Source of the DNA: Clostridia bacterium
Lineage (GTDB): Bacteria; Bacillota; Clostridia; Christensenellales; Pumilibacteraceae
DNA length: 64,000 bases
Reading direction: 5' to 3'
Assembly (NCBI GenBank): GCA_900767465.1
Contig: CAAGAW010000028.1
Coordinates: forward strand, 62,001-126,000
Each line of letters starts with the position of its first letter. The stretch's first letter is position 1. Below the pieces are notes generated by a model, which worked only from the letters and a program-made list of their open reading frames with translations, ran no database searches and was not told where the DNA came from. Below, one piece after another: positions 16,351-25,354 of this stretch. The translations under genes were made by a program, and so were the position numbers.

Positions 16351-16427
16351 CTTTATTTGATATGACCGATTGCCGATATTGTTTCCCGCCGTCGATTCGG
16401 ACGGCAAGTAACGGCGACCGACGGGCG

Positions 16428-16532
16428 GTGAGCCACCGCGGGCAAGTATTTTGGGGCGTTCGGGTTCGCTTGTTTTTTCTCTACTGCGGGGGACTTCTCG
16501 ACTAACGCCCCTGAATGACAACGTGAACGCAA
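16428..16532 (-). repeat. dispersed intergenic repeat, inverted composite unit
   Basis: Read on the minus strand it has GTCATTCAGGGGCGTTAGTC-GAGAAGTCCCC, then CAAAATACTTGCCCGCGGTG with GCTCACCGCCC. This is the same module order as at 2243 and 13897. It lies between the divergent glnN and glgB promoters; the gap 16190-16664 otherwise holds only those promoters and the glnN leader. Confidence 0.7.
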
Positions 16533-16587
16533 ATCCTTCACGGTTGCGAACTTTTTACAAAAAACGTATTTTTTCCGATTGTTTCTC

Positions 16588-16616
16588 TTGATTTCGCGGC
16601 GTTTATATTGTATAAT
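16588..16616 (+). promoter_or_regulatory. sigma-A promoter of the glycogen operon
   Basis: TTGATT (16588-16593), 17-bp spacer, TATAAT (16611-16616), 48 bp before the glgB ATG. Confidence 0.7.
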
Positions 16617-16664
16617 ATAAACGACGGAAGTCACAACGAAGCAAATTACGTAAGGGACGGCTCA

Positions 16665-18530
16665 ATGAACGCAAGCGAACACAGAAAATTTCATGAAGGC
16701 GAACTGTACGACGCGTACCGGTACATGGGTTGCGCGTTCGACGAGGAGACGGGCAAAGCGACGTTTCGGGTGTACGCGCCGCACGCGGCGGGCGTAAGCG
16801 TTATAGGCGACTTTAACGGCTGGAACGGCGCGGCGGACGTAATGAACCGTACTCCGGACGGAATGTTCGAGGTTACCGTCGACGGCGTAAAGCGTTACGA
16901 CGGATACAAATACATGATAACGACGCGTGCGGGCGAGACGATTTACAAGTCAGATCCGTATGCTTTTCACGCGGAAACGCACGAACTTACAAACTCCAAA
17001 GTCTATCCGATTTCGGCGATAAAAGTCAACGACGAAGAGTATTGCAAAACCAGCGCGAAAAAGAATCTTTACCGTTCGCCCGTAAATATTTACGAGTGCC
17101 ATATAGGGTCGTGGCGTAAGTACCCCGACGACAACGTTTATTCGTACCGCAAGTTCGCCGACGAAATCGTGCCGTACCTTCTCGAAACGGGCTACAATTA
17201 TATCGAACTTATGGGAATCGCCGAATATCCTTTCGACGGATCGTGGGGGTATCAGGTGACGGGCTATTTTGCGCCGACTTCGCGCTACGGCACGCCCGAA
17301 GATTTTTGCTATCTCGTCGAAAAATTGCACGCGGCGGGAATAGGCGTTATCCTCGACTGGGTTGCGGGGCATTTTCCCAAAGACGCCAACGGGCTGTATC
17401 GCTTCGACGGCGAGCCGCTTTACGAACCCGAGCATCCGCTCAGGGCGGAGCATAAGGAGTGGGGAACGTGCTGTTTCGACTACGGCAGGGGTGAAGTCCA
17501 GACTTTCCTTTGCTCGAACGCGATGATGTGGTTCGATCTTTACCACGTGGACGGACTGCGCGCCGACGCCGTCGCGAGCATGCTTTACCTCGACTACGGA
17601 CGAAAGCCGGGCGAGTGGCTGCCGAACCGCTTCGGCGGCAGGGAAAACGAAGAGGCAGTCGCGTTCCTTCAAAAACTCAATACGGCGGTGTTTTCCGCTC
17701 ACCCGGACGCCATGATGATCGCCGAAGAATCCACTGCGTGGCCGATGGTTACCAAGCCTGTATCCTCCGGCGGACTCGGATTCAATTTCAAGTGGAACAT
17801 GGGCTGGATGAACGACACGCTCTCCTACGCCGAAACCGATCCGTTTTTCCGCGGCGGCAGTCACAACAAACTTACGTTTTCGATCACTTACGCGTTCAGC
17901 GAAAACTATATACTTCCGATCTCGCACGACGAAGTCGTCCACGGCAAGCGTTCGCTTATCAACAAGATGCCGGGCGACTACGAATTAAAGTTCGCGGGCG
18001 TCCGCAACTTCCTTATGAATATGTACGCGCATCCCGGCAAAAAACTGCTGTTTATGGGTTGCGAATTCGGACAGTTTATCGAGTGGAACGAAAAGCGCGA
18101 AATCGACTGGTTGCTTCTCGATTACGAGTCGCACCGCAAGTTAAAGGACTTCGTTTCCGCGCTCAACAAGTTCTATCTTTCGTCGTCGCCTCTGTGGGAG
18201 ATCGACGACGGCTTTGCGGGGTTCAGGTGGAACGTAGTGGACGACAACCGTCAGAACGTTATCGCGTACACCCGCTACGACCGCAAGGGTAATTCGGTTA
18301 CCGCGGTAATCAATTTCTCGCCGGTGCAGTATAATAACTACCGTATCGGCGTGGACAAGGGAACGTACACCGAAGCGATCCGTTCGTCGCTTTACGGTAC
18401 GGAATGTACGGGCAAAAAACACAGAACGACTTTAGTTGCCTCTCACGGATTCGATCGGTCGATCGTGCTGAATATCGAGCCTATGTCGGGAGTTTACTTG
18501 GTTAAAAAAAGCAGGGGGAAAAGATCATGA
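16665..18530 (+). CDS. glgB: 1,4-alpha-glucan branching enzyme
   Basis: A 621-residue GH13 branching enzyme that cuts alpha-1,4 glucan chains and rejoins them as alpha-1,6 branches during glycogen synthesis. An N-terminal CBM48-like domain (AGVSVIGDFNGWNGAADVM) precedes the barrel. The four GH13 regions are visible: DWVAGHFPKDANGL, VDGLRADAVASMLYLDY (nucleophile Asp), MIAEESTAWP (acid/base Glu) and LPISHDEVVHGKRSL. The ATG at 16665 is preceded only by a weak AAGGGA; a longer in-frame reading starts at the -10 box and is rejected. It heads the glg operon and overlaps glgC by 4 bp. Confidence 0.94.
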   Translation: MNASEHRKFHEGELYDAYRYMGCAFDEETGKATFRVYAPHAAGVSVIGDFNGWNGAADVMNRTPDGMFEVTVDGVKRYDGYKYMITTRAGETIYKSDPYAFHAETHELTNSKVYPISAIKVNDEEYCKTSAKKNLYRSPVNIYECHIGSWRKYPDDNVYSYRKFADEIVPYLLETGYNYIELMGIAEYPFDGSWGYQVTGYFAPTSRYGTPEDFCYLVEKLHAAGIGVILDWVAGHFPKDANGLYRFDGEPLYEPEHPLRAEHKEWGTCCFDYGRGEVQTFLCSNAMMWFDLYHVDGLRADAVASMLYLDYGRKPGEWLPNRFGGRENEEAVAFLQKLNTAVFSAHPDAMMIAEESTAWPMVTKPVSSGGLGFNFKWNMGWMNDTLSYAETDPFFRGGSHNKLTFSITYAFSENYILPISHDEVVHGKRSLINKMPGDYELKFAGVRNFLMNMYAHPGKKLLFMGCEFGQFIEWNEKREIDWLLLDYESHRKLKDFVSALNKFYLSSSPLWEIDDGFAGFRWNVVDDNRQNVIAYTRYDRKGNSVTAVINFSPVQYNNYRIGVDKGTYTEAIRSSLYGTECTGKKHRTTLVASHGFDRSIVLNIEPMSGVYLVKKSRGKRS

Positions 18531-19723
18531 AAAAGAAAAAATGCGTTGCAATGCTGCTTGCGGGCGGACAGGGAACGCGACTTTACGCGCTCACTACCGG
18601 AATCGCAAAACCCGCGGTCTCGTTCGGCTCGAAGTATCGTATAATCGACTTCACGCTCAGCAACTGCACCAACTCGGGTATCGACACCGTGGGCGTACTC
18701 ACGCAGTACGAGCCGCTCGTGCTTAACGAGTACATCGGCAGCGGCAAGCCGTGGGATCTCGACCGCAGTTACGGCGGAGTTCATACGCTCTCGCCGTATC
18801 AGGCAAAAGCGGGCGCGGAATGGTACAAAGGCACGGCGAACGCTATCTATCAGAATATGCATTTCCTCGACAATTACGACAGCGAAAACGTGCTTATTCT
18901 GTCGGGCGATCATATCTACAAAATGGACTATTCGAAAATGCTCGCCGAGCACGTACTCAACGACGCCGACTGCACGATAGCGGTTATCGACGTGCCGTGG
19001 GAAGAGGCAAGCCGTTTCGGCGTAATGAGTTACGACGAAAACAAGCGGATTACCGAGTTTGCCGAAAAACCGAAACAGCCGAAGAGCAATCACGCGTCGA
19101 TGGGCGTTTACATTTTCAAAAAGGACGTGCTTAAACGCGAACTTATCCGCGACGAAGCGGACCCCGATTCGCAGAACGACTTCGGCAAAAACATTATCCC
19201 GTATATGCTTTCGCACGGTATGCGCATGTTTGCTTACCAGTTCAAAGGTTACTGGAAGGACGTGGGAACGGTTACTTCGCTGTGGGAGGCGAATATGGAT
19301 TTGCTCGGCGTGAATCCGGCAATCGACCTCGGCGATCGCGAAATGCACGTTTACTCCCGCAACGAACCGCTGCCGCCGTCCTACCTCGGAGCGGACGCGC
19401 ACGTAGTCAATTCGATTTATACCGCCGGATGCGAAATCAACGGAACGGTAATAAATTCCGTTCTCAGCGAAAACGTAACTATCGGGAGCGGTGCGGTCGT
19501 GCGCAACAGCGTGATTATGCGCGGCACGGTCGTGGGCGACGGAGCGACGGTCGATTACGGCATAGTGGACGAAAACGTTAAGATCGGCAAGAACGCGGTC
19601 GTCGGAGACGAGAAGAGCGACAAGACGCGTATCGCGCTTATCGGCAGAGGCACGGTTATCGCGGACGGAGCGCGCGTCGCTTCGGGCGAAATCGTCGAGA
19701 AAAAACAGGAGGGAACGTTATGA
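18527..19723 (+). CDS. glgC: glucose-1-phosphate adenylyltransferase, catalytic subunit
   Basis: A 398-residue ADP-glucose pyrophosphorylase that makes ADP-glucose from glucose-1-phosphate and ATP. The nucleotide loop VAMLLAGGQGTRLYALT is intact, followed by KPAVSFGSKYRIIDFTLSNC, the GTANAIYQN motif, LSGDHIYKMDYSKML (metal Asp), FGVMSYDENKRITEFAEKP and FKGYWKDVGTVTSLWEANM. A C-terminal left-handed beta-helix of hexapeptides (NSVLSENVTIGSGAVVRNSV) completes it. It overlaps glgB and glgD by 4 bp each, so the three are translationally coupled. In Bacillota GlgC acts with GlgD as a heterotetramer. Confidence 0.95.
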   Translation: MKKKKCVAMLLAGGQGTRLYALTTGIAKPAVSFGSKYRIIDFTLSNCTNSGIDTVGVLTQYEPLVLNEYIGSGKPWDLDRSYGGVHTLSPYQAKAGAEWYKGTANAIYQNMHFLDNYDSENVLILSGDHIYKMDYSKMLAEHVLNDADCTIAVIDVPWEEASRFGVMSYDENKRITEFAEKPKQPKSNHASMGVYIFKKDVLKRELIRDEADPDSQNDFGKNIIPYMLSHGMRMFAYQFKGYWKDVGTVTSLWEANMDLLGVNPAIDLGDREMHVYSRNEPLPPSYLGADAHVVNSIYTAGCEINGTVINSVLSENVTIGSGAVVRNSVIMRGTVVGDGATVDYGIVDENVKIGKNAVVGDEKSDKTRIALIGRGTVIADGARVASGEIVEKKQEGTL

Positions 19724-20832
19724 AAACCGTCGGAATAGTATTTTCCAATATCCACGACAAAGAAGTAAGCGAACTTACTTCGGGACGTACGCTTGCGTCC
19801 GTTCCGTTCGCCGGAAGGTACCGCCTTATCGACTTCGTTCTCTCGAATATGGTAAACAGCGGGATTTACGACGTCGGCGTTATCACCAAGTATAATTATC
19901 AGTCGCTTATGGAGCATATCGGCACCGGAAAAAGTTGGGATCTCGCGCGCAAAAACGGCGGTCTGTCCATACTTCCGCCGTTCGGAAGAGAAAGTTCGAC
20001 GGTGTATTCGTCGCGTTTCGAGGCAATATCCAACTGCGCGTATTATCTTCGCGATTCCAGCGCGACTCACGTCGTTATGAGCGACTGCGACAACGTTTGC
20101 AACATCGATTTTTCGGACGCGCTTAACTTCCATATCGAAAAAGGAGCGGACATTACCGTAATCTGTCACAAAAAAGCGATACCCGCCGGCGACGACAAAT
20201 TGCGCACCGCGCTCGAAATCGACAGCGGCGGACGGGTAAGAAAGGTCGTTACCGGAACGAAACATTCGGGAACGATCAACGCTTTTACGAATATGCTTAT
20301 CATCAATCGCGGCTTTTTGCTCGGCATTATCGACAACGCCGAAGAACTCGGATACAAGAGTTTTTCGCGCGACGTGCTTATCCGCGGCGTCGATACGTAC
20401 AATATCTGCGCTTACGAGCATAAGGGCTATTTTGCGAGTATAGACTCGATGGCGAATTACTACCGCCATACGCTCGAACTTCTCGACAAGCATAACCGCG
20501 ACGAGTTGTTCCGCGGCGCGGGCGCGATCTATACCAAAGTTCACGATTCCGCACCCTCCAAGATCACCGAGACGGGCAGCGTGCATAACTCGCTTATCGC
20601 CGACGGCTGCGTTATCGAAGGCGAGGTGGAAAACTCCGTTCTGTTCCGCGACGTTCACGTGGCAAAGGGCGCGAAAGTAAGCAACTCGATTCTGTTTAAT
20701 TCGGTAGCGGTCGAGTCGGACAGTTCGGTTAACTGCGTCATCGCCGACAAGTCGGTTGTCGTCCTCGGCGGACGTACGCTATCGGGTCACGAAACCCGCC
20801 CGTACTTCCTGCCGAAAAATACCATAGTGTAA
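19720..20832 (+). CDS. glgD: GlgD, glucose-1-phosphate adenylyltransferase regulatory-type subunit
   Basis: A 370-residue GlgC paralogue. The glucose-binding VPFAGRYRLIDFVLSNMVNS segment and the beta-helix (GCVIEGEVENSVLFRDVHVA) are kept. The N-terminal GGxGxRL nucleotide loop is replaced by IVFSNIHDKEVSELTSGRTL, and the catalytic GDHIY aspartate motif reads MSDCDNVCNIDFSDAL. Loss of the loop is the family trait of GlgD, which is inactive alone and raises GlgC activity in Bacillota. It overlaps glgC by 4 bp. A 168-bp gap with a dispersed repeat separates it from glgA. Confidence 0.93.
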   Translation: MKTVGIVFSNIHDKEVSELTSGRTLASVPFAGRYRLIDFVLSNMVNSGIYDVGVITKYNYQSLMEHIGTGKSWDLARKNGGLSILPPFGRESSTVYSSRFEAISNCAYYLRDSSATHVVMSDCDNVCNIDFSDALNFHIEKGADITVICHKKAIPAGDDKLRTALEIDSGGRVRKVVTGTKHSGTINAFTNMLIINRGFLLGIIDNAEELGYKSFSRDVLIRGVDTYNICAYEHKGYFASIDSMANYYRHTLELLDKHNRDELFRGAGAIYTKVHDSAPSKITETGSVHNSLIADGCVIEGEVENSVLFRDVHVAKGAKVSNSILFNSVAVESDSSVNCVIADKSVVVLGGRTLSGHETRPYFLPKNTIV

Positions 20833-20875
20833 CGCAGGCTCTGCGCCCAAGTTTGCAGACCTTATAAAATACAAA

Positions 20876-20945
20876 TCGTACACGACGTCATTCAGGGGCG
20901 TTAGTCGAGAAATCCCCTACGGAAGAAACGAAACCACTCGTACGC
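20876..20945 (+). repeat. dispersed intergenic repeat inside the glycogen operon
   Basis: CGTACACGACGTCATTCAGG, GGCGTTAGTCGAGAAATCCCC and GAAACGAAACCACTCGTACG lie between glgD and glgA. The unit is nearly the same as those at 13897 and 16480 (inverted). Confidence 0.7.
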
Positions 20946-21000
20946 GTTCAACCCCGAATACAGGTAAATTCAACCAACACATTTTAAAAAGGAGTAAGAT

Positions 21001-22899
21001 ATGGAAAAAGAAAAAACGACCGTAATAACGGAAAAAGCGACCACAAAGAAAACGGCCGCAAAAACTGCTCCGAAAAAAGCGGCGACTAAAGAATCCGCCG
21101 CAACCAAAGCCACGGCTAAAAAGTCCGCGGGAGCGACAAAGACGGTAAAATCGCCCGCAAGTTCCGAGCCGAAACCCGCCGTTAAAAAACCGAGAAAAAC
21201 CGCGGCAAAGACGGCGGTTCCGGCAGTAAAAGCACAAGCGACCGCGCCCGCGGTAAAAGAAAAGGCTAAAACGCCGGCGACCCGCGCAAAAGCGGAAAAA
21301 CCGACGATAAAGGAAAAAGCGACCGCACCCGCGGTAAAAGAAAAGGCAAAAGCCCCCGCGCCGCGCGCAAAGGCGAAAACTCCCGCGGTAAAACCGCCGC
21401 AAAAACCGTTCGCGATCGACAACGCGACCGAAGTAACCGCGCAGGAAGTCGCAAAAACAGAGCCGAAGAAAATGCGCGTTCTTATGTGCGCGGCAGAGGC
21501 GTGGCCGTTTGCCGGAACGGGCGGACTGGGCGAAGTTATCGGTTCGCTTCCCAAAGCCCTGAACGAAGCGGGAGAAGTGGAGGCACGCGTAATATTGCCG
21601 CTTTACGAATCGCTCCCCGCCGAATACCGCGAAAAACTTACGTTCGTAACGCATATCACCGTTCCGCTTGCGTGGCGCAACCAGTATTGCGGACTGTTTA
21701 CGCTCGTCCATAACGGAGTAACTTTCTACTTCGTGGACAACGAATATTACTTCAAACGCAGCGGACTCTACGGCTACGGCGACGACGGTGAACGGTTTGC
21801 GTTCCTGTCCCGCGCGATTCTCGAACTTCTGCCGTATCTCGATTTCCGTCCCGACGTTCTTCATTGCCACGACTGGCACACCGCGCTCGTACCTATCTAC
21901 TACAAACTTTACTATCAATACCGCGAGAATATGGGCGGAATCCGCACCGTGTTCACCATTCACAACATAGAATATCAGGGACAGTTCTCCGGATCCGTCC
22001 TCGAAGATCTGTTCGGGATTTCGTATCGCGAATATATGTCCGTCGAGTATCACGGTTGCATCAACCTCATGAAAGGCGCGATCGACTATTCCGACGCCGT
22101 AACCACCGTTTCGCCCACGTACGCCGACGAAATCAAACGTCCCGAATACGCGCACGGACTCGAAAACGTGCTCCTCAAAAACGCGTACAAACTTCGCGGT
22201 ATCCTTAACGGAATCGATACGGACGTGTACAACCCCGCAACGAATCCCGCATTGTTCAAAAATTACGACGACAAAACGGCGGACGAGTACAAAAAAGAAA
22301 ACAAACTCGGACTTCAACGTATGCTCTCGCTTCCCATAGGCGAAAACGTACCCATGATCGCGATGATTTCCCGACTCGTTTCGCACAAAGGCTTTGACAT
22401 CGTGCGTTCGGCGTTCAACGATATTCTGCGCGACAACGTTCAGTTCGTCGTGCTCGGCACGGGCGACGCCGAACACGAAAATTTCTTCCGCCACATGCAA
22501 AGCGTTTACGGCGACCGCGTGCGCAGTATTATAGCGTTTAATAAGGATATGGCGCAAAAAATCTACGCCGGCGCGGACATCTTCCTGATGCCGTCGAAAA
22601 GCGAGCCTTGCGGACTCAGCCAGATGATGGCTCTTCGCTACGGAACGATCCCCGTGGTTCGCGCTTGCGGCGGACTGCGCGATTCGATTTTCGATTGCGG
22701 AAACGGCGATACGGGCAACGGTTTTACGTTCGACGGATACGACCGCGACTCGCTTATCCGCGCCGTCGACCGTGCGGTCGGACTTTGCCGCGACTATCGC
22801 GACAAGTGGATCGCTCTTCGTCACCGCGCAATGGAATGCGATTACAGCTGGGGCAGCAGCGCACAGAAATACGCCGATTTTTACAAGGAAATAATCTGA
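21001..22899 (+). CDS. glgA: glycogen (starch) synthase with a ~157-residue Lys/Ala/Thr-rich N-terminal extension
   Basis: A 632-residue GT5 glycogen synthase that extends alpha-1,4 glucan from ADP-glucose. The catalytic part begins near residue 158 (MRVLMCAAEAWPFAGTGGLG, with the ADP-binding GTGGLGEV loop). It includes PDVLHCHDWHTALVPIY, TIHNIEYQGQF, ILNGIDTDVYNPATNP, ISRLVSHKGFDIV and SKSEPCGLSQMMALRYGTIP. About 475 residues are normal, so the first ~157 (MEKEKTTVITEKATTKKTAA and similar K-A-T-P text) are extra, basic and low in complexity. The ATG at 21001 has AAGGAG about 7 nt upstream, and no ribosome site precedes codon 158, so the extension is probably translated. Its role is unknown. 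It is followed by glgP after 28 bp. Confidence 0.93.
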   Translation: MEKEKTTVITEKATTKKTAAKTAPKKAATKESAATKATAKKSAGATKTVKSPASSEPKPAVKKPRKTAAKTAVPAVKAQATAPAVKEKAKTPATRAKAEKPTIKEKATAPAVKEKAKAPAPRAKAKTPAVKPPQKPFAIDNATEVTAQEVAKTEPKKMRVLMCAAEAWPFAGTGGLGEVIGSLPKALNEAGEVEARVILPLYESLPAEYREKLTFVTHITVPLAWRNQYCGLFTLVHNGVTFYFVDNEYYFKRSGLYGYGDDGERFAFLSRAILELLPYLDFRPDVLHCHDWHTALVPIYYKLYYQYRENMGGIRTVFTIHNIEYQGQFSGSVLEDLFGISYREYMSVEYHGCINLMKGAIDYSDAVTTVSPTYADEIKRPEYAHGLENVLLKNAYKLRGILNGIDTDVYNPATNPALFKNYDDKTADEYKKENKLGLQRMLSLPIGENVPMIAMISRLVSHKGFDIVRSAFNDILRDNVQFVVLGTGDAEHENFFRHMQSVYGDRVRSIIAFNKDMAQKIYAGADIFLMPSKSEPCGLSQMMALRYGTIPVVRACGGLRDSIFDCGNGDTGNGFTFDGYDRDSLIRAVDRAVGLCRDYRDKWIALRHRAMECDYSWGSSAQKYADFYKEII

Positions 22900-22927
22900 C
22901 TACACGTTACTTACACGGAGAACTTAA

Positions 22928-25354
22928 ATGGAATACACCACGGCAAAAGTAAAAAATCTCATTACCGAAAAACTCGATAAATATTTCGCAACTTCGCCCT
23001 CGGGCGCAACGCCCATGCAGATGTACAAGGCAGTCGCGCTCGTGCTTCGCGATATGCTTCTGATGAAAAAACAGCGGTTCAACGCCGAAGTAAAAAAAGA
23101 GCACGCAAAGCGGGTATATTACCTTTGCATGGAATTTTTGCTCGGCAGATCGCTCAAAAACAACGTTTTCAATCTTAAACTCGGCAAGCAGATCCGCTCT
23201 GCGGTAAAATCGTTCGGATTCGACCTCGACGACCTTTTTGAACTCGAATCGGACGCCGGACTCGGAAACGGCGGACTCGGACGACTCGCGGCGTGCTTTC
23301 TTGACGCGCTCGCGACGGGCGATTATCCCGCAATGGGCTTTTCGATCCGCTACGAATACGGACTTTTCAAACAAAAGATCGTGGACGATCAACAGGTCGA
23401 ACTCCCCGACGAGTGGCTTGATTCGGGCGACGTATGGATGATGCAGCGTTCGGACAAAAACTTCAAAGTCAAACTCGGCGGGCGGCTCGAAGAGAGTTGG
23501 GAAACGGGCAAACTCACCGTAAAACACGTCGACGCAAGCGAGGTCGAGGCTATTCCGTACGACCTTATGGTAAGCGGCTACGACGGCGCGGGAGTAAGCG
23601 TTTTGCGGCTCTGGCGCGCGTCGGCGGCGTCCACGTTCGATATGAAAAAGTTTACGCAGGGCGACTATTACAGCGCAATGCGCGGCGACAACGAAGCGGA
23701 AGTCATATCCAAGGTTCTGTATCCCGGGGACGACCACTTCGCGGGCAAGCAACTTCGCCTCTCGCAACAGTACTTCCTCGTGTCGGCGTCGCTTCAATCG
23801 ATAATCAAAGACCACCTCAAAGTTTATCCGAGTCTTAGCAACCTTCACGAAAAAGTCGCTATTCATATCAACGACACGCATCCCGCGCTTGCCGTTCCCG
23901 AACTTATGCGACTTTTAATGGACGAACACGGATTCGGCTGGGAAGAGGCGTGGAATATCACGGTAAACACGATCGCGTACACCAACCATACGGTTATGAG
24001 CGAGGCTCTCGAAAAATGGAGCGAAGAACTTATCCGCATGCGCCTACCGAGAATCTGGCAGATCATGAAAGAGATCGACGCGCGTTTTTGCGGCGAGCAT
24101 AAAGAGTGTTCCCCCGAACAGATCGCGCGTATGTGCGTTTTCGGCAATAATCAGGCGCGCATGGCAAACCTCGCGGTTATCGGCTCGCACAGCATAAACG
24201 GCGTTTCGGCGCTTCACAGCGAGATTATCAAGGACAGCGTGTTCCACGACTTTTATACGATTCTTCCCGAACGCTTTACCAACGTCACCAACGGTATTGC
24301 TCACCGCCGCTGGCTTAATCAGTCAAACCCCGAACTTGCCGAACTTGTCAAAAAACTGATAGGCGACGGTTTCGTGCGAGACGCGGGCAAACTTATCGGA
24401 CTTAAAAAGTACGCGGACGACGAAAAGGTTCTTGCCGAACTCGACCGTATCAAGCGCGACAACAAGGTGAATTTTGCGGACTATATCAGAAAGCAGACGG
24501 GGTTCGTTCTTAATCCCGATTCGCGTTTCGACGTGCAGGTAAAACGCCTCCACGAGTATAAACGCCAACTTCTCAACGTCCTTAAAATCATCGACAAATA
24601 TCTTACCGTCCGCGATAATCCGAACGTCGACGTCACGCCCGAAACGTTTATTTTCGGAGCGAAGGCGGCGGGCGGTTACTATCACGCAAAGCGCATAATT
24701 TCGCTTATAAACTGCCTCAGCGACGAAATCAACCGCAGCCCCGCGATAAAGGACAAGGTGGACGTTATGTTCCTCGAAAACTATAACGTCACCAAAGCCG
24801 AGCATATCATACCCGCGGCGGAAGTCAGCGAGCAGATTTCGCTTGCCGGCAAAGAGGCTTCTGGCACGAGCAATATGAAGTTTATGCTCAACGGCGCGAT
24901 CACTCTCGGTACGGTAGACGGCGCAAACGTCGAAATCGCCGAGAGAGTGGGAAAAGACAATATTTTCACGTTCGGACTTTTGACGGACGAGGTGGAAAAA
25001 CTCTGGCGCGACGGTTATAACGCTTCCGCCGTTTACTCTGACAATCCGCGCGTAAGACGGGTAGTGGACGCGCTCAGAGCGGGATTCAACGGTCAGTCGT
25101 TCGGCGATATTGCCGATTATCTTACGATCGGAACAAACTACGTCGCCGATCCGTATATGGTGCTTCGCGACTTCGACGACTATCTCCGCGCGGCGGGCGA
25201 AATGGACGCGGCTTATCGCGACAGAGTCCGCTGGAACAGAATGTCGCTTAATAATATCGCGGAGTCCGGAACTTTCGCTGCCGATCGCAGTATCCGCGAG
25301 TACGCCGATAATATCTGGCACCTCAGTCCCGTAAAACTTCGCGAGGAAATCTGA
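22928..25354 (+). CDS. glgP: glycogen/starch/alpha-glucan phosphorylase
   Basis: An 808-residue GT35 phosphorylase that releases glucose-1-phosphate from glycogen using phosphate and PLP. Visible landmarks are RVYYLCMEFLLGRSLKNN, DAGLGNGGLGRLAACFLDAL, RYEYGLFKQKIVDD, HINDTHPALAVPELMRLL, NVTNGIAHRRWL and VKRLHEYKRQLLNVL. The PLP-lysine signature is EASGTSNMKFMLNGAITLGT. Length is typical. It lies 28 bp after glgA and shares one base (TGATG) with the next gene. The regulatory N-terminal phosphorylation site of eukaryotic enzymes is absent, as in other bacteria. Confidence 0.95.
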   Translation: MEYTTAKVKNLITEKLDKYFATSPSGATPMQMYKAVALVLRDMLLMKKQRFNAEVKKEHAKRVYYLCMEFLLGRSLKNNVFNLKLGKQIRSAVKSFGFDLDDLFELESDAGLGNGGLGRLAACFLDALATGDYPAMGFSIRYEYGLFKQKIVDDQQVELPDEWLDSGDVWMMQRSDKNFKVKLGGRLEESWETGKLTVKHVDASEVEAIPYDLMVSGYDGAGVSVLRLWRASAASTFDMKKFTQGDYYSAMRGDNEAEVISKVLYPGDDHFAGKQLRLSQQYFLVSASLQSIIKDHLKVYPSLSNLHEKVAIHINDTHPALAVPELMRLLMDEHGFGWEEAWNITVNTIAYTNHTVMSEALEKWSEELIRMRLPRIWQIMKEIDARFCGEHKECSPEQIARMCVFGNNQARMANLAVIGSHSINGVSALHSEIIKDSVFHDFYTILPERFTNVTNGIAHRRWLNQSNPELAELVKKLIGDGFVRDAGKLIGLKKYADDEKVLAELDRIKRDNKVNFADYIRKQTGFVLNPDSRFDVQVKRLHEYKRQLLNVLKIIDKYLTVRDNPNVDVTPETFIFGAKAAGGYYHAKRIISLINCLSDEINRSPAIKDKVDVMFLENYNVTKAEHIIPAAEVSEQISLAGKEASGTSNMKFMLNGAITLGTVDGANVEIAERVGKDNIFTFGLLTDEVEKLWRDGYNASAVYSDNPRVRRVVDALRAGFNGQSFGDIADYLTIGTNYVADPYMVLRDFDDYLRAAGEMDAAYRDRVRWNRMSLNNIAESGTFAADRSIREYADNIWHLSPVKLREEI

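Noticed and set aside
20917..22824. A 635-codon open frame on the minus strand over glgA
   Set aside because: It is a shadow of a confidently identified gene. Long antisense frames are common here because of the codon bias, and the product is compositionally odd with no ribosome site.
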